A DNA stretch of 64,000 nucleotides, taken from assembly GCA_041874725.1 (NCBI GenBank), contig CP097466.1:2356001-2420000 (forward strand), written 5' to 3'. The notes under the pieces were generated by a model. The model had not been told where the DNA came from, searched no databases, and saw only the letters and a list, made by a program, of their open reading frames with translations. This DNA comes from Duganella sp. BuS-21. Lineage in GTDB: Bacteria > Pseudomonadota > Gammaproteobacteria > Burkholderiales > Burkholderiaceae_D. The translations under genes were made by a program, and so were the position numbers. This document shows positions 18,068 through 27,813 of this stretch, one piece after another. The first letter of the stretch is position 1; every line of letters starts with the position of its first letter.

Positions 18068-18709
18068 ATGAACGACCTTTGCGATATCAGTCTTTCCCGA
18101 CGTAGTTTGCTGATTGCGGGCGCGCTGTCCGCCACGGCGACGACGGTTCCCTTGACGGCCGATGCGCAGCCCACGCCGGCACCCGCGCCGGCGCCGCCAT
18201 CGACCGCCAAATTCACGTTCCAGGTCAACGGCAAGCCGCACACGCTGGAGGTCGACACCCGCACCACCCTGCTCGACGCGCTGCGCGAACATCTTCACCT
18301 CAACGGCACCAAGAAGGGCTGCGATCATGGCCAGTGCGGCGCCTGCACGGTGCTGGTGAATGGCCGCCGCATCAATTCCTGCCTGTCGCTGGCAGTGATG
18401 CACGAGGGCGACAAGATCACCACCATCGAAGGCCTGGGCACGCCTGAGCAACTCCATCCGATGCAGGCCGCCTTCATCAAGCACGACGGCTACCAATGCG
18501 GCTACTGTACGCCGGGGCAGATCTGTTCGGCGGTGGCGGTGCTCGATGAAATCAAGCAGGGCATTCCAAGCCACGTCAGCGCCGACCTCAACGCCAAGCC
18601 GCTGCTGAACGCGGCTGAAATGCGTGAGCGCATGAGCGGCAACATCTGTCGCTGTGGCGCGTATTCCAACATCATCGATGCGATGACCGAAGTGGCGGGG
18701 CGCGTATGA
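18068..18709 (+). CDS. paoA: Periplasmic aldehyde oxidoreductase, 2Fe-2S subunit
   Basis: 213 residues from the ATG at 18068 (AGAGGA about 9 bases upstream). A twin-arginine signal is present ([15 protein letters not shown]), so the folded complex is exported by Tat. Two [2Fe-2S] clusters are indicated by [13 protein letters not shown] with a later Cys, and by [11 protein letters not shown] with CRCG. This matches E. coli PaoA (YagT), which passes electrons between the molybdenum and FAD subunits while aromatic and other aldehydes are oxidised. The next gene overlaps its stop by four bases. A dedicated PaoD chaperone gene is not in the window. Confidence 0.92.
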   Translation: MNDLCDISLSRRSLLIAGALSATATTVPLTADAQPTPAPAPAPPSTAKFTFQVNGKPHTLEVDTRTTLLDALREHLHLNGTKKGCDHGQCGACTVLVNGRRINSCLSLAVMHEGDKITTIEGLGTPEQLHPMQAAFIKHDGYQCGYCTPGQICSAVAVLDEIKQGIPSHVSADLNAKPLLNAAEMRERMSGNICRCGAYSNIIDAMTEVAGRV

Positions 18710-19659
18710 GGGCCTTTACTTACCAGCGCGCCCAATCGCCCGCCGAAGCGGCCGCTGCGGCCATGCGCACGCCTGGCGCCAGGTTTATCGCCGGCGGCAC
18801 CAATCTGCTCGACCTGATGAAGCTGGAGATTGAAACGCCCCAGCACCTGATCGACGTCAACGGCCTCGCACTCGACAAGATTGAAGGATTGCCCGGTGGC
18901 GGCCTGCGCATCGGCGCCCTGGTGCGCAATACCGACCTGGCCGCCGACACGCGCGTGCGGCGTGATTATGCCGTGCTGTCACGCGCCTTGTTGTCAGGCG
19001 CCTCCGCGCAACTGCGCAACAAGGCCACCACCGCCGGCAATTTGCTACAACGCACGCGCTGCCCGTACTTTTACGACACCAACCAGCCCTGCAACAAGCG
19101 TCAACCCGGCAGCGGCTGTTCTGCCATCGGCGGCCATAGCCGCAACCACGCCATCCTGGGCGCCAGCGAGGCCTGCATCGCCACCCATCCCAGCGACATG
19201 GCGGTGGCCATGGCCTTGCTCGACGCCACCGTGGAAACCGTGAAGCCCGATGGCGCCACGCGCACCATCCCGATCGCCGATTTCCACCGGCTGCCGGGCA
19301 ACACGCCGCACATCGAACACGCGCTGGCGCAAGGCGAGCTGATCACTGGCGTCACACTGCCCAAGCCCATCGGTGGCGTGCATGTCTACCGCAAGGTGCG
19401 CGACCGTGCCTCGTATGCCTTCGCGCTGATTTCCGTAGCGGCCGTCGTACTGCCTGACGGCAGCGGACGCGTGGCGCTGGGCGGCGTGGCACACAAGCCG
19501 TGGCGCATACCGGCCGCCGACGCCAGCATGGTGCGCGGCGCGCAAGCCGTCGCCGAGCCGTTGCTGGCCGGCGCCCGGACCAGCGCGGAAAATGCGTTCA
19601 AGGTGCCGCTGGTGCAGCGCACGCTTGCCGCCGTACTGGCCGATGCGAAGAAAGGCTGA
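18706..19659 (+). CDS. paoB: Aldehyde oxidoreductase, FAD-binding subunit
   Basis: 317 residues, ATG overlapping the previous stop (ATGA). FAD-binding motif [13 protein letters not shown] near residue 27 and a second FAD loop at [13 protein letters not shown] cysteine-rich insert ([22 protein letters not shown]) agrees with the extra [4Fe-4S] cluster known in PaoB of E. coli. It has no signal of its own and is presumably carried across the membrane with the Tat-tagged small subunit. Confidence 0.92.
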   Translation: MRAFTYQRAQSPAEAAAAAMRTPGARFIAGGTNLLDLMKLEIETPQHLIDVNGLALDKIEGLPGGGLRIGALVRNTDLAADTRVRRDYAVLSRALLSGASAQLRNKATTAGNLLQRTRCPYFYDTNQPCNKRQPGSGCSAIGGHSRNHAILGASEACIATHPSDMAVAMALLDATVETVKPDGATRTIPIADFHRLPGNTPHIEHALAQGELITGVTLPKPIGGVHVYRKVRDRASYAFALISVAAVVLPDGSGRVALGGVAHKPWRIPAADASMVRGAQAVAEPLLAGARTSAENAFKVPLVQRTLAAVLADAKKG

Positions 19660-19664
19660 TCCAG

Positions 19665-21848
19665 ATGAAATTCACTACGCCAGCGACCACCAATCCGATT
19701 GACCAGCTGAAGGTCATCGGTCACGCCACCGACCGCATCGACGGCCCGTTCAAGACCACCGGCACCGCGCCCTATGCCTACGAGCGCGAGGCGGCTTACG
19801 GCTACGTGGTCGGCGCCGCCATCGCCAAGGGCCGCATCCAGTCCATCGATATCGAACTGGCCCGGCGCTCGCCCGGCGTGCTGGCGGTGGTGACTGCCGA
19901 CAACGCCGGCAAGCTAAGCAAGGGCAACTTCAACACCGCCAATCTATTGGCCGGACCGGAGGTCCAGCACTATCACCAGGCGCTTGCGCTGGTGGTGGCG
20001 CAAACCTTCGAGCAGGCGCGCTCGGCCGCGCAGTTGGTGCGCGTGCAGTACACGGCCGAGAAGGGCGCTTACGACCTGGCCAAGGCCAAGGACTCGGCCA
20101 AGCCGCACAAGGACAAGGAAAACGCCGACAAGAAAGTCGGTGATTTCGGCACGGCCTACAGCGCCGCACCGGTGCGGCTGGACGCCAACTACAGCACGCC
20201 CGACCAGTCGCACGCGATGATGGAGCCGCACGCCTCGGTGGCCGAATGGAAGGGTGACAAGCTGACCCTGTGGACTGCCAACCAGATGATCAACTGGGGC
20301 AAGGGCGACCTGGCCAAGACGCTGGGCATCCCCGAAGCAAACGTGCGGCTGGTCTCGCCCTACATCGGCGGCGGCTTCGGCGGCAAGTTGTTCCTGCGCG
20401 CCGAGGCGGTGCTGGCGGCGCTGGGCGCCAAGGCGGCGGGCCGGCCGGTCAAGGTGGCCTTGCAGCGGCCACTGATGATCAACAACACCACGCACCGTCC
20501 CGCGACCATGCAGCGCATCCGCATCGGCGCCAGCCGCGAGGGCAAGATCAATGCGATTGCGCACGAGAGCTGGTCCGGCGACCTGGCGGACGGCAAGCCG
20601 GAAACCGCCGTCCAGCAAACCCAGCTGCTGTATGCCGGCGCCAACCGCTTGACCAAGATGCGACTGGCCGTGCTCGATCTGCCCGAGGGCAATGCCATGC
20701 GTGCGCCGGGCGAAGCGCCGGGCCTGATGGCGCTGGAAATCGCCATGGATGAAATGGCCGAGAAGCTGAAGATGGACCCCATCACCTTCCGCATCATCAA
20801 CGACACCACGGTCGATCCGGCCAAGCGCGACCGCAAGTTCTCGCAGCGGCGCTTGGTCGATTGCCTGCGCACCGGCGCCCAGCGTTTCGGCTGGGACAAG
20901 CGCAATCCGCAGCCCGGCAAGACGCGCGATGGCCGCTGGCTGATCGGCATCGGCATGGCTGCTGCCTTCCGCAACAACCTGGTGCAGAAGTCGGCGGCGC
21001 GGGTGCGGCTGGACAAGCAGGGCATCGTGACAGTGGAAACCGACATGACCGACATCGGTACCGGCAGCTACACCATCATCGCGCAGACCGCCGCCGAGAT
21101 GATGGGCGTGCCGCTCAAGCAGGTGGTGGTCAAGCTCGGCGATTCGGACTTTCCCGTGTCGGCCGGTTCCGGCGGGCAGTGGGGCGCCAACAGCTCGACG
21201 GCCGGCGTGTACGCCGCTTGCGTCAAGCTGCGCGAACTGGCGGCGCAAAAGCTGGGACTCGATCAGCGTGTGGCCGAATTCGCCAACAACGCGGTCAGCG
21301 CGGACGGCCGTAGCTTGCCGCTGTCGCAAGCGGCCGCCGACGGCGAACTGGTGGGCGAAGACATGATGGAATACGGCGATCTCGACAAGAAGTTCCAGCA
21401 ATCGACCTTCGGCGCGCATTTCGTGGAAGTCGGCGTGGACGCGGCCACCGGCGAAACCCGTGTACGGCGCATGCTGGCCGTGTGCGCGGCCGGGCGCATA
21501 CTCAATCCCAAGTCGGCGCGCAGCCAGGTGATCGGCGCGATGACGATGGGCGTGGGCGCGGCGCTGATGGAACACCTGGTGATCGACCAGCGCGGCGGTT
21601 TCTTCGTCAATCACGACCTGGCCAGCTACGAGGTGCCGGTGCATGCCGACATTCCGCATCAGGAAGTCATTTTCCTCGACGAGACCGATCCGATTTCGTC
21701 GCCGATGAAGGCCAAGGGCGTGGGAGAGCTCGGCATTTGCGGCGTGGGTGCGGCGATTGCGAACGCCGTCTACAACGCCACCGGCGTGCGGGTGCGCGAC
21801 TATCCGATCACGCTCGACAAACTGATCGCGAAAATGCCGGATTTCTGA
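19665..21848 (+). CDS. paoC: Aldehyde oxidoreductase, molybdenum-cofactor subunit
   Basis: 727 residues from the ATG at 19665, five bases after paoB. Typical xanthine-oxidase-family landmarks: GGGFGGK near the cofactor, RAPGEAPG, GQWGANSSTAG, and the catalytic glutamate in KGVGELGICG near the C-terminus. It oxidises aldehydes to acids using molybdopterin-cytosine-dinucleotide-type cofactor in the PaoC branch. The longer frame from 19500 overlaps paoB and is not used. Substrate range cannot be read from the sequence. Confidence 0.93.
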   Translation: MKFTTPATTNPIDQLKVIGHATDRIDGPFKTTGTAPYAYEREAAYGYVVGAAIAKGRIQSIDIELARRSPGVLAVVTADNAGKLSKGNFNTANLLAGPEVQHYHQALALVVAQTFEQARSAAQLVRVQYTAEKGAYDLAKAKDSAKPHKDKENADKKVGDFGTAYSAAPVRLDANYSTPDQSHAMMEPHASVAEWKGDKLTLWTANQMINWGKGDLAKTLGIPEANVRLVSPYIGGGFGGKLFLRAEAVLAALGAKAAGRPVKVALQRPLMINNTTHRPATMQRIRIGASREGKINAIAHESWSGDLADGKPETAVQQTQLLYAGANRLTKMRLAVLDLPEGNAMRAPGEAPGLMALEIAMDEMAEKLKMDPITFRIINDTTVDPAKRDRKFSQRRLVDCLRTGAQRFGWDKRNPQPGKTRDGRWLIGIGMAAAFRNNLVQKSAARVRLDKQGIVTVETDMTDIGTGSYTIIAQTAAEMMGVPLKQVVVKLGDSDFPVSAGSGGQWGANSSTAGVYAACVKLRELAAQKLGLDQRVAEFANNAVSADGRSLPLSQAAADGELVGEDMMEYGDLDKKFQQSTFGAHFVEVGVDAATGETRVRRMLAVCAAGRILNPKSARSQVIGAMTMGVGAALMEHLVIDQRGGFFVNHDLASYEVPVHADIPHQEVIFLDETDPISSPMKAKGVGELGICGVGAAIANAVYNATGVRVRDYPITLDKLIAKMPDF

Positions 21849-21888
21849 GTTGGTGCGCGGCATGACCGAGCAATAGCTTTTCACCCGC

Positions 21889-23028
21889 TCAGGCCTTGGC
21901 GGCTTGCGCCGCGAACCACGGCGTCATGCGGCGGATCGCTTCGGCGATTTCGGCGGTGGAGACGGCAAAGCTGAAACGGATGAAGTGTTTGCCGTCCACC
22001 GGATCGAAATCGATGCCCGGTGCGCTGGCTATGCCTGTGTCTTCCAGCAGGCGCTTGCAGAAGGTCAGGCTGTCGTCGGTCAGGTGGGCGATGCTGGCGT
22101 AGATGTAGAACGCGCCGTCGGGCGGCGCCACCGTGGTCAGGCCCAGCGCGGGCAGGGCGGCCAGTAGCAGGCGACGGTTTTCGCGGTAGACGTCGATGTG
22201 GGCGTCGAGTTCAGCGAGCGCGTCGAAGGCGGCCAGTCCGGCGTGCTGGCTCAGCGACGGCGCGGTCAGGAACAGATTGCCGCAATATGCTTGTGCGCGC
22301 TCGACGTGATCCTGCGGCGCCAGCAGCCAGCCCAGGCGCCATCCGGCCATGCTGAAATACTTGGAGAAGCTGCTGACCACCTGCGCCTGCGGTGCGTAGG
22401 CGAGGATGGTCTGCGCCGGTTCCACATAGCTGAGGCCGTGATAAATCTCGTCCGAGATGATGCGTATGCCGCGTGCGCGGCACACTTCGGCGATGGCTTG
22501 CAGTTCCTCGGCCTTGATCAGCGTGCCGGTCGGATTGGCCGGGCTGGCGATGATGACGCCGTGCGGCGCCGGCTCCACGGCGGCCAGTGCGGCGGCGGTG
22601 AGCTGGAAGCCGACTTCCGCGCCGCAGGCGATTTCCACCGGCGTCATGTGCAGCGCCTTGAGCGTGTTGCGGTAGGCCACATAGCCGGGCCGCGCCATGG
22701 CGATGCGGTCGCCCGGCGCGAACATGGCGCTGAGCGCCAGCACCAGCGCCGGCGAGGCGCCGCAGGTCAGGATGAACCGGTCTGCCTCCACTTGAACGCC
22801 ATAGCGTTCCTGGTAGAACCGCGCCAGCCGCTCCTTCAGCGGTGCGCTTTCCCAATAGCCCATGCTTTCTGCGTCCAGCACGGCGTGCGCCCTGGCGATG
22901 GCGGTCTTGGGTGCGGCGGTCGAGGGCTGGCCGAACTCCATGTGGATGATGGAACGGCCCTGCGCCTTGAGGGCGTGGGCCAGCTTGCTGATGGCAATGG
23001 CGTGGAAGGGTTCAAGTTGGGCGTTCAT
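21889..23028 (-). CDS. PLP-dependent aminotransferase, class I/II
   Basis: 379 residues. Fold-type I landmarks: ILTCGASPALVLAL, ASPANPTGTL (substrate carboxylate and PLP ring), DEIYHGLSY, the PLP lysine in SSFSKYFSMAGWRLGW, and RFSFAVS near the end. It transfers amino groups between an amino acid and a 2-oxo acid; the exact pair is not clear. The ATG at 23028 has no Shine-Dalgarno sequence, and a perfect TATAAT ends six bases upstream, so the mRNA may be leaderless. It is divergent from the DUF748 gene. Confidence 0.88.
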   Translation of the reverse strand: MNAQLEPFHAIAISKLAHALKAQGRSIIHMEFGQPSTAAPKTAIARAHAVLDAESMGYWESAPLKERLARFYQERYGVQVEADRFILTCGASPALVLALSAMFAPGDRIAMARPGYVAYRNTLKALHMTPVEIACGAEVGFQLTAAALAAVEPAPHGVIIASPANPTGTLIKAEELQAIAEVCRARGIRIISDEIYHGLSYVEPAQTILAYAPQAQVVSSFSKYFSMAGWRLGWLLAPQDHVERAQAYCGNLFLTAPSLSQHAGLAAFDALAELDAHIDVYRENRRLLLAALPALGLTTVAPPDGAFYIYASIAHLTDDSLTFCKRLLEDTGIASAPGIDFDPVDGKHFIRFSFAVSTAEIAEAIRRMTPWFAAQAAKA

Positions 23029-23034
23029 GCATGG

Positions 23035-23040
23035 ATTATA
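23035..23040 (-). promoter_or_regulatory. Consensus -10 box TATAAT very close to the aminotransferase start
   Basis: On the minus strand TATAAT is followed by six bases and the ATG. A transcript starting at the normal distance from this box would begin at or within a base of the start codon. The -35 region is a T-rich stretch without a strong match. Confidence 0.55.
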
Positions 23041-23079
23041 CTGTTGTCTGTAACATAAAAAAAGCAAAGGTTGGCCGGT

Positions 23080-26000
23080 ATGACGATACGATGGAAGCGG
23101 TGGGCAATAGGCGCGGCGAGCGCGGTCGGGGTGTATGCGGTGGCAGGCTTTTGGCTGGTGCCCAGCGTCATCAGGAACCAGCTTCCCAAGTATGCCGAGA
23201 CCGAACTGGAGCGCAAGGCCGGTATCGGCGAGCTGAGCTTCAATCCGTTCACGCTGCGGCTGGAAGCGCGCGATGTGCGCTTTACCGAGGCCAACGATGC
23301 GCCGCTGTTCGCGGTCGGCGCGCTGGCGGTGGAGATGCAGTGGCGCTCGCTATTCCGTCGCGCCTGGAGTTTTGCCGAGATCCGCATCACCGAACCGTCG
23401 GTGCAACTGGCGATCGCCAAGGATGGCAAGTTCAATATCGCCGAGTTGCTGGCGACGCTGGACAAACACAAGAAGGAAGACAGCAAGGGCGGCATGCCGC
23501 GTCTGGTGATCGAACATTTTGTGCTGGATGGCGGCAAGGTGGCGATGCACGATCAGCGCGCCGGCTATAACGATACCTTTACGCCGATCACGTTTGCGCT
23601 GAATAACCTGAGCACGCTGCCGGATGAGAATGGCGATTACACCTTGAGCGCGGACGCCGGGCTCGGTGGCAAGCTGCGCTGGACGGGCGTGGCGGCGGTG
23701 AATCCGATGGCCGGTAGTGGCTTGCTGACGCTGGAAAATGTGGCGTTGCCGGGTGTGGCGACGTATCTGCAGTCGTTTTCGCGGATTGTGGTGGCGGACG
23801 GCAAGTTGTCGGCCCAGTTGCCGTACAAGTTTGTTTATCAGGATGGGCGTTTGGACGCCAGCCTGGCTGGCGCTGGTTTGACGCTGAGTGATTTGTCGCT
23901 GAAGCGGGGCATCGATGCGCCGTTTGTGAAGTTGAAGCAGTTGGCGGTCAGCGCTGTGGGCGTGGATTTGTTGAAGCGGTCGGTGCTGGTGGGTAGTTTG
24001 CAGTTGAACGGTGGTGCTTTGGCTGTGCGGCGCGATGCACGTGGTGAGCTGGATGTGGCTGGTTTGATGCTGCCGGCGCCGGCGCCGGCGCCGACAAGCA
24101 AGCCGCAGCCTGCGCCGGCTGTTGCCGCTGCGCCGTCTGCGCCATGGAAGCTGCAGTTCAAGCAGATCGGCCTGGATGCGGTGTCGCTGTCGTATGTGGA
24201 TGAGACGGTGAGTCCGGTGCTCAAGGTGAGCGCCAACAACGCCAAGCTGAAGCTGGGCTTGCAGATGGATGGTGACAAGCTCAATCTCGACGCCGCCTCG
24301 TTTGCCATGGATGAGGTGACGATGGGCAGCGGCGCCCTCGCGCCGCTCAGGTTGGCGCGGATAGGATTTGATGAGGCGTCGCTGGATCTGTCGGCGCGCA
24401 TCGCCAGCGTGGGACGTTTGTATGCGGACGGCGGCCAGTTGGACCTGTCGCGGGATGCGAAAGGGCAGTTCCTGTTCATGTCGGCGATGCCCGGCAGCGG
24501 TGCGGCCAATCCGAGCGCGCGGCCGGCGACGCCTGCGCGCGGCGAGGCGTCTTGGAAGGCTGAGGTCAAGTCGGTCGAACTGAGCAAGTTCGGCGCGCGC
24601 TATGACGATGCGGCCACCGGCATCAAGGTCAATCTGCATGACTTCAACCTGAAAGTGCGCGATGCCAGCACCGATCTGAAACAGCCGCTGGCTTTCGATG
24701 GCGGCGTCAGCCTGCGCGAAGGCGGGCAGTTGACGGCCAAGGGTAAGGTCGTACCATCCAGCGGCGCTGTCGATACCGAACTGAAGTTGAGCAAGCTGGC
24801 GTTGGCGCCGGTACAGCCGTTGCTGGGCAAGTATGTCAAGCTGAAAATCGCCGATGGTGCGATCAATGCGCAAGGTCGTTTGCGCACCGGCGCGGGCGGC
24901 AGCAAAGCCGATCCGGCCATGCGTTACGACGGCTGGTTTGAAGTCGCCCAGCTTTCGCTGAATGAACTCGACAACGACCACTTTGCGCACTGGAAGTCGG
25001 TTCGAGCCGACAAGGTCGCCCTCAGCCTCAGGCCAGATCTGCTGGATGTGGCGGAATTGCGCGTGGTCGAGCCGAATGCGATTCTGATGATCGAAAACGA
25101 CCGCAGCATGAATGCGCAGCGCCTGCTGGTGGAGCCGCCGGCCGCTGCTCCGGGCGCGCCGGAGGCCGCCGCGCCCGCCGCCGCTGCCAGCGAACCTTTC
25201 CCCATCCGCATGCGCCGCGTGCGCGTTGAGAACGGCAAGCTGGACTTCACCGATCTCAGCCTGCGCCCGCAATTCGCCGCCAAGATCTATGAACTGAACG
25301 GCGTGATCACCGGCCTCTCATCCAGGCGCGACGCACGCAGCCAGATCGAACTGGACGGCCGCGTGGACGACTACGGCATGGCCCGCGTGCGCGGCCAATT
25401 GAATCCTTTCGTCCCCGCCGATAACACCGACCTGAATGTGTTGTTCAAAAACGTCGACATGGTGTCGGCCTCGCCGTACAGCATGAAATTCGCCGGCTAC
25501 AAAATCGCCGAAGGCAAGATCTCGCTCGACCTGCAATACAAAGTGCGCAACAACCAGCTCGAAGGCAACAACCAGATCGTGCTGGACAAGCTCACACTCG
25601 GCGAGCGCATCGACAGCCCCGACGCGCTCAAGCTGCCACTGGAACTTGCGCTGGCTATCCTCAAGGACAGCAACGGTCGCATCGACCTCGGCATCCCCGT
25701 GTCCGGCAATATGAACGATCCAAGCTTCAGCTATGGCGCCGTAGTGTGGAAGGCGCTGGGCAACATCATGACCAAAATCGTGACCTCGCCATTCCGCGCG
25801 CTGGGTAATCTGTTCGGCGTGAGCGGCGACAAGCTGGAAGCGGTGGAGTTCGACGCCGGCAGCGACGCCGTGCTGCCGCCCGAGCGTGAAAAGCTGCAAC
25901 AGATCGCCAAGATCCTGGCCAGGAAGCCTGAACTGAAACTCGCCGTGCCCGGTGCATACAACGAAGCCAACGACGGCGCAGCCTTGCGCGCGCAAGCATT

Positions 26001-26478
26001 GCGCCGCCTGGTGCTGGCTCGCGCCGAGATTAAGCTGGCGGCCAACGAGCAGCCCGGCCCGCTCGATATCGGCCAACGCAAAGTGCGCGGCGCATTGCGC
26101 GACCTGTACGCCGAACGCTTCGGCGCGGCCGAGCTGGAGCAACAGAAGCAGGCCGCCGAAGGCACGGCCGTCGCCGATCCTGCGGCGGCCGGCAAGAAGC
26201 TGCCGGTCCTGCAACGTCTGGGCAAGATGGTGCAAGGCGAACCGCAAGTGGCGGACGCTACGGCTTTCTACGACCAGCTGCGCGAACGCCTGGAAAAAAA
26301 CCAGCCGCTGGACAAAGACGCCCTGCCGCAGCTGGGTTCCCGTCGCGCCGCAGCCGTGATGGTGGTGCTGAAGGAGGCCGGCACCGCACCTGGCGCCGCC
26401 ACCGCCGGCTCGCCGGCCGCCGCCGATAACGATGCCGGCAAGCCGGTCGCGCTGAAGCTGGAATTGTCGGCGAAATAG
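23080..26478 (+). CDS. DUF748 family envelope protein with OmpA-like C-terminus
   Basis: About 1132 residues from the ATG at 23080 (AAAGG upstream). One N-terminal transmembrane segment (about 8-28), then a long AsmA/DUF748-type repeat fold rich in strands (FTLRLEARDVRFTEAND and later copies), proline/alanine linkers (PAPAPAPT), a second DUF748 core around FPIRMRRVRVENGKLDFTDLS, and an OmpA-like end (AVEFDAGSDAVLPPEREKLQQIA). Related proteins form bridge-like structures between inner and outer membrane and are linked to lipid transport. That role here is inference. The middle third uses noticeably more TTG and GTG codons than the ends. Confidence 0.88.
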   Translation: MTIRWKRWAIGAASAVGVYAVAGFWLVPSVIRNQLPKYAETELERKAGIGELSFNPFTLRLEARDVRFTEANDAPLFAVGALAVEMQWRSLFRRAWSFAEIRITEPSVQLAIAKDGKFNIAELLATLDKHKKEDSKGGMPRLVIEHFVLDGGKVAMHDQRAGYNDTFTPITFALNNLSTLPDENGDYTLSADAGLGGKLRWTGVAAVNPMAGSGLLTLENVALPGVATYLQSFSRIVVADGKLSAQLPYKFVYQDGRLDASLAGAGLTLSDLSLKRGIDAPFVKLKQLAVSAVGVDLLKRSVLVGSLQLNGGALAVRRDARGELDVAGLMLPAPAPAPTSKPQPAPAVAAAPSAPWKLQFKQIGLDAVSLSYVDETVSPVLKVSANNAKLKLGLQMDGDKLNLDAASFAMDEVTMGSGALAPLRLARIGFDEASLDLSARIASVGRLYADGGQLDLSRDAKGQFLFMSAMPGSGAANPSARPATPARGEASWKAEVKSVELSKFGARYDDAATGIKVNLHDFNLKVRDASTDLKQPLAFDGGVSLREGGQLTAKGKVVPSSGAVDTELKLSKLALAPVQPLLGKYVKLKIADGAINAQGRLRTGAGGSKADPAMRYDGWFEVAQLSLNELDNDHFAHWKSVRADKVALSLRPDLLDVAELRVVEPNAILMIENDRSMNAQRLLVEPPAAAPGAPEAAAPAAAASEPFPIRMRRVRVENGKLDFTDLSLRPQFAAKIYELNGVITGLSSRRDARSQIELDGRVDDYGMARVRGQLNPFVPADNTDLNVLFKNVDMVSASPYSMKFAGYKIAEGKISLDLQYKVRNNQLEGNNQIVLDKLTLGERIDSPDALKLPLELALAILKDSNGRIDLGIPVSGNMNDPSFSYGAVVWKALGNIMTKIVTSPFRALGNLFGVSGDKLEAVEFDAGSDAVLPPEREKLQQIAKILARKPELKLAVPGAYNEANDGAALRAQALRRLVLARAEIKLAANEQPGPLDIGQRKVRGALRDLYAERFGAAELEQQKQAAEGTAVADPAAAGKKLPVLQRLGKMVQGEPQVADATAFYDQLRERLEKNQPLDKDALPQLGSRRAAAVMVVLKEAGTAPGAATAGSPAAADNDAGKPVALKLELSAK

Positions 26479-26479
26479 C

Positions 26480-27334
26480 ATGGACCAGGAAAAAATCAAA
26501 CTGGCGGGAAATCCTTGGGCCGCCGGTTTGGCGCTGCTGTGCAGCCAGTTGTCGCTGAATGCCGGCGCGGCCATCGCCAAACAATTGTTTCCCAAGATAG
26601 GCGTGGAAGGCGTGACGGCCTATCGCGTCGGCATCTCGGCGTTGGTGATGCTGCTGATGTTCCGTCCGTGGCGCACGCCGCTGACCAGGAAGCAGGCACT
26701 CAACGTCGCCATTTACGGCGTGGTGATCGGCGTGATGAACCTGCTGATCTACCGCGCCTTCAGCCGCATCCCGATGGGCATCGCGGTGGCGATCGAGGTG
26801 GCGGGGCCGTTGACGGTGGCCGTGCTGTCCGCGCATCGCCCGCGCGATTTCGTGGCGGTGTGCCTGGCGGTGGTCGGCTTGTACTTCTTGCTGCCTATCC
26901 ATGGCGCGGTTGACCAGCTTGATCCGCTGGGTGTCGCCTATGCGGCCGGTGCGGCGGTGTGCTGGGCTTTGTACATCGTGTTCGGCAAGCGCGTCTCGAC
27001 CATGTCGGGCGGGCAGTCGGTGGCGTGGGGCATGTTGGCGGCATCGCTGTTCATCGTGCCGATTGGCATCGGCCATGCCGGCGCTTTGCTGCTGACGCCG
27101 TCGTATCTGCTGATCGGCGCGGCGATCGCCGTGATGTCGAGCGCGCTGCCGTACACGCTGGAGATGCTGTCGATGCGCACGCTGTCCTCGCGCACCTTCA
27201 GCATGTTCAGCAGCGCCGCGCCGGCGCTCAGCGCCCTGGTCGGCATGGCGGTGCTGGGGGAACACCTGACGCCGACCCAATGGCTGGCCATCGCCGCCAT
27301 CGTGGCCGCCTCGGCGCTGACCTCATTGCGCTAG
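26480..27334 (+). CDS. rhtA: EamA/RhtA-type threonine-homoserine exporter
   Basis: 284 residues with about ten hydrophobic segments in two five-helix halves. It matches RhtA-type exporters: QLSLNAGAAIAKQLFPKIGVEGVTAYRVG at the start, LIYRAFSRIPMGIAVAIEVAGPL, AVCWALYIVFGKR, and SALPYTLEMLSMRTL with LGEHLT near the end. It exports amino acids such as threonine and homoserine. The ATG is one base after the DUF748 stop, so translation may be coupled. The exact substrate is not proven. Confidence 0.87.
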   Translation: MDQEKIKLAGNPWAAGLALLCSQLSLNAGAAIAKQLFPKIGVEGVTAYRVGISALVMLLMFRPWRTPLTRKQALNVAIYGVVIGVMNLLIYRAFSRIPMGIAVAIEVAGPLTVAVLSAHRPRDFVAVCLAVVGLYFLLPIHGAVDQLDPLGVAYAAGAAVCWALYIVFGKRVSTMSGGQSVAWGMLAASLFIVPIGIGHAGALLLTPSYLLIGAAIAVMSSALPYTLEMLSMRTLSSRTFSMFSSAAPALSALVGMAVLGEHLTPTQWLAIAAIVAASALTSLR

Positions 27335-27398
27335 CCAGCCCGTTGTTGCTTTTGCAAGCGGTTCGTGGCAGCATGGCTTCTTCGCCAAGGAGATCTTT

Positions 27399-27716
27399 AT
27401 GCAAATCGATCGCGCTCAACCAGCTATTGCCGCCGCTGCTGTCACGCTGGTGCTGTGGATATTTGGCGTGGCGGCTTTCCTGCCGCCGCTGTCCCACTAC
27501 ACGCTGCAATCGCTGCCGCTGATTATCGTCGCCGGCATCGGCATCTTTATTTGCCTGGTGCTGCACCTGGTGTTCATCGGCATCGCCGCCAAGCGCCTCG
27601 GTCGCTCGCCGGTGCTGTGGGTGCTGGTCGCCCTGTGCACTTTGCCGCTTGCTTCTATCATCGGCCTGATTTTGTTCGAGTGGTTCAGCGAGCAGGCCAA
27701 GGAAGCCGCCGCTTAA
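27399..27716 (+). CDS. Small three-helix membrane protein, unknown
   Basis: 105 residues with three hydrophobic segments (about 9-29, 37-61, 71-93) and a short charged tail. AAGGAG precedes the ATG. No family recognised. It stands between the exporter and the alanine aminotransferase gene. Confidence 0.68.
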   Translation: MQIDRAQPAIAAAAVTLVLWIFGVAAFLPPLSHYTLQSLPLIIVAGIGIFICLVLHLVFIGIAAKRLGRSPVLWVLVALCTLPLASIIGLILFEWFSEQAKEAAA

Positions 27717-27736
27717 AATTCTTGCCAGACATGGAC

Positions 27737-27758
27737 GGGATCGTCTAGTATCGATCCC
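27737..27758. other. 7-bp hairpin between small membrane gene and alaC
   Basis: GGGATCG and CGATCCC flank an 8-base loop. No T-run follows. It may help end the upstream transcript or shape the alaC leader; weak evidence. Confidence 0.3.
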
Positions 27759-27813
27759 GATGCCTCTGCATCGACGTCGCTCGGACGGTTCCGGGCGCTT
27801 ACGTGGACTACGC

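Noticed and set aside
19944..21884. 646-codon minus-strand open frame opposite paoC
   Set aside because: No family features; paoC on the plus strand is clear.
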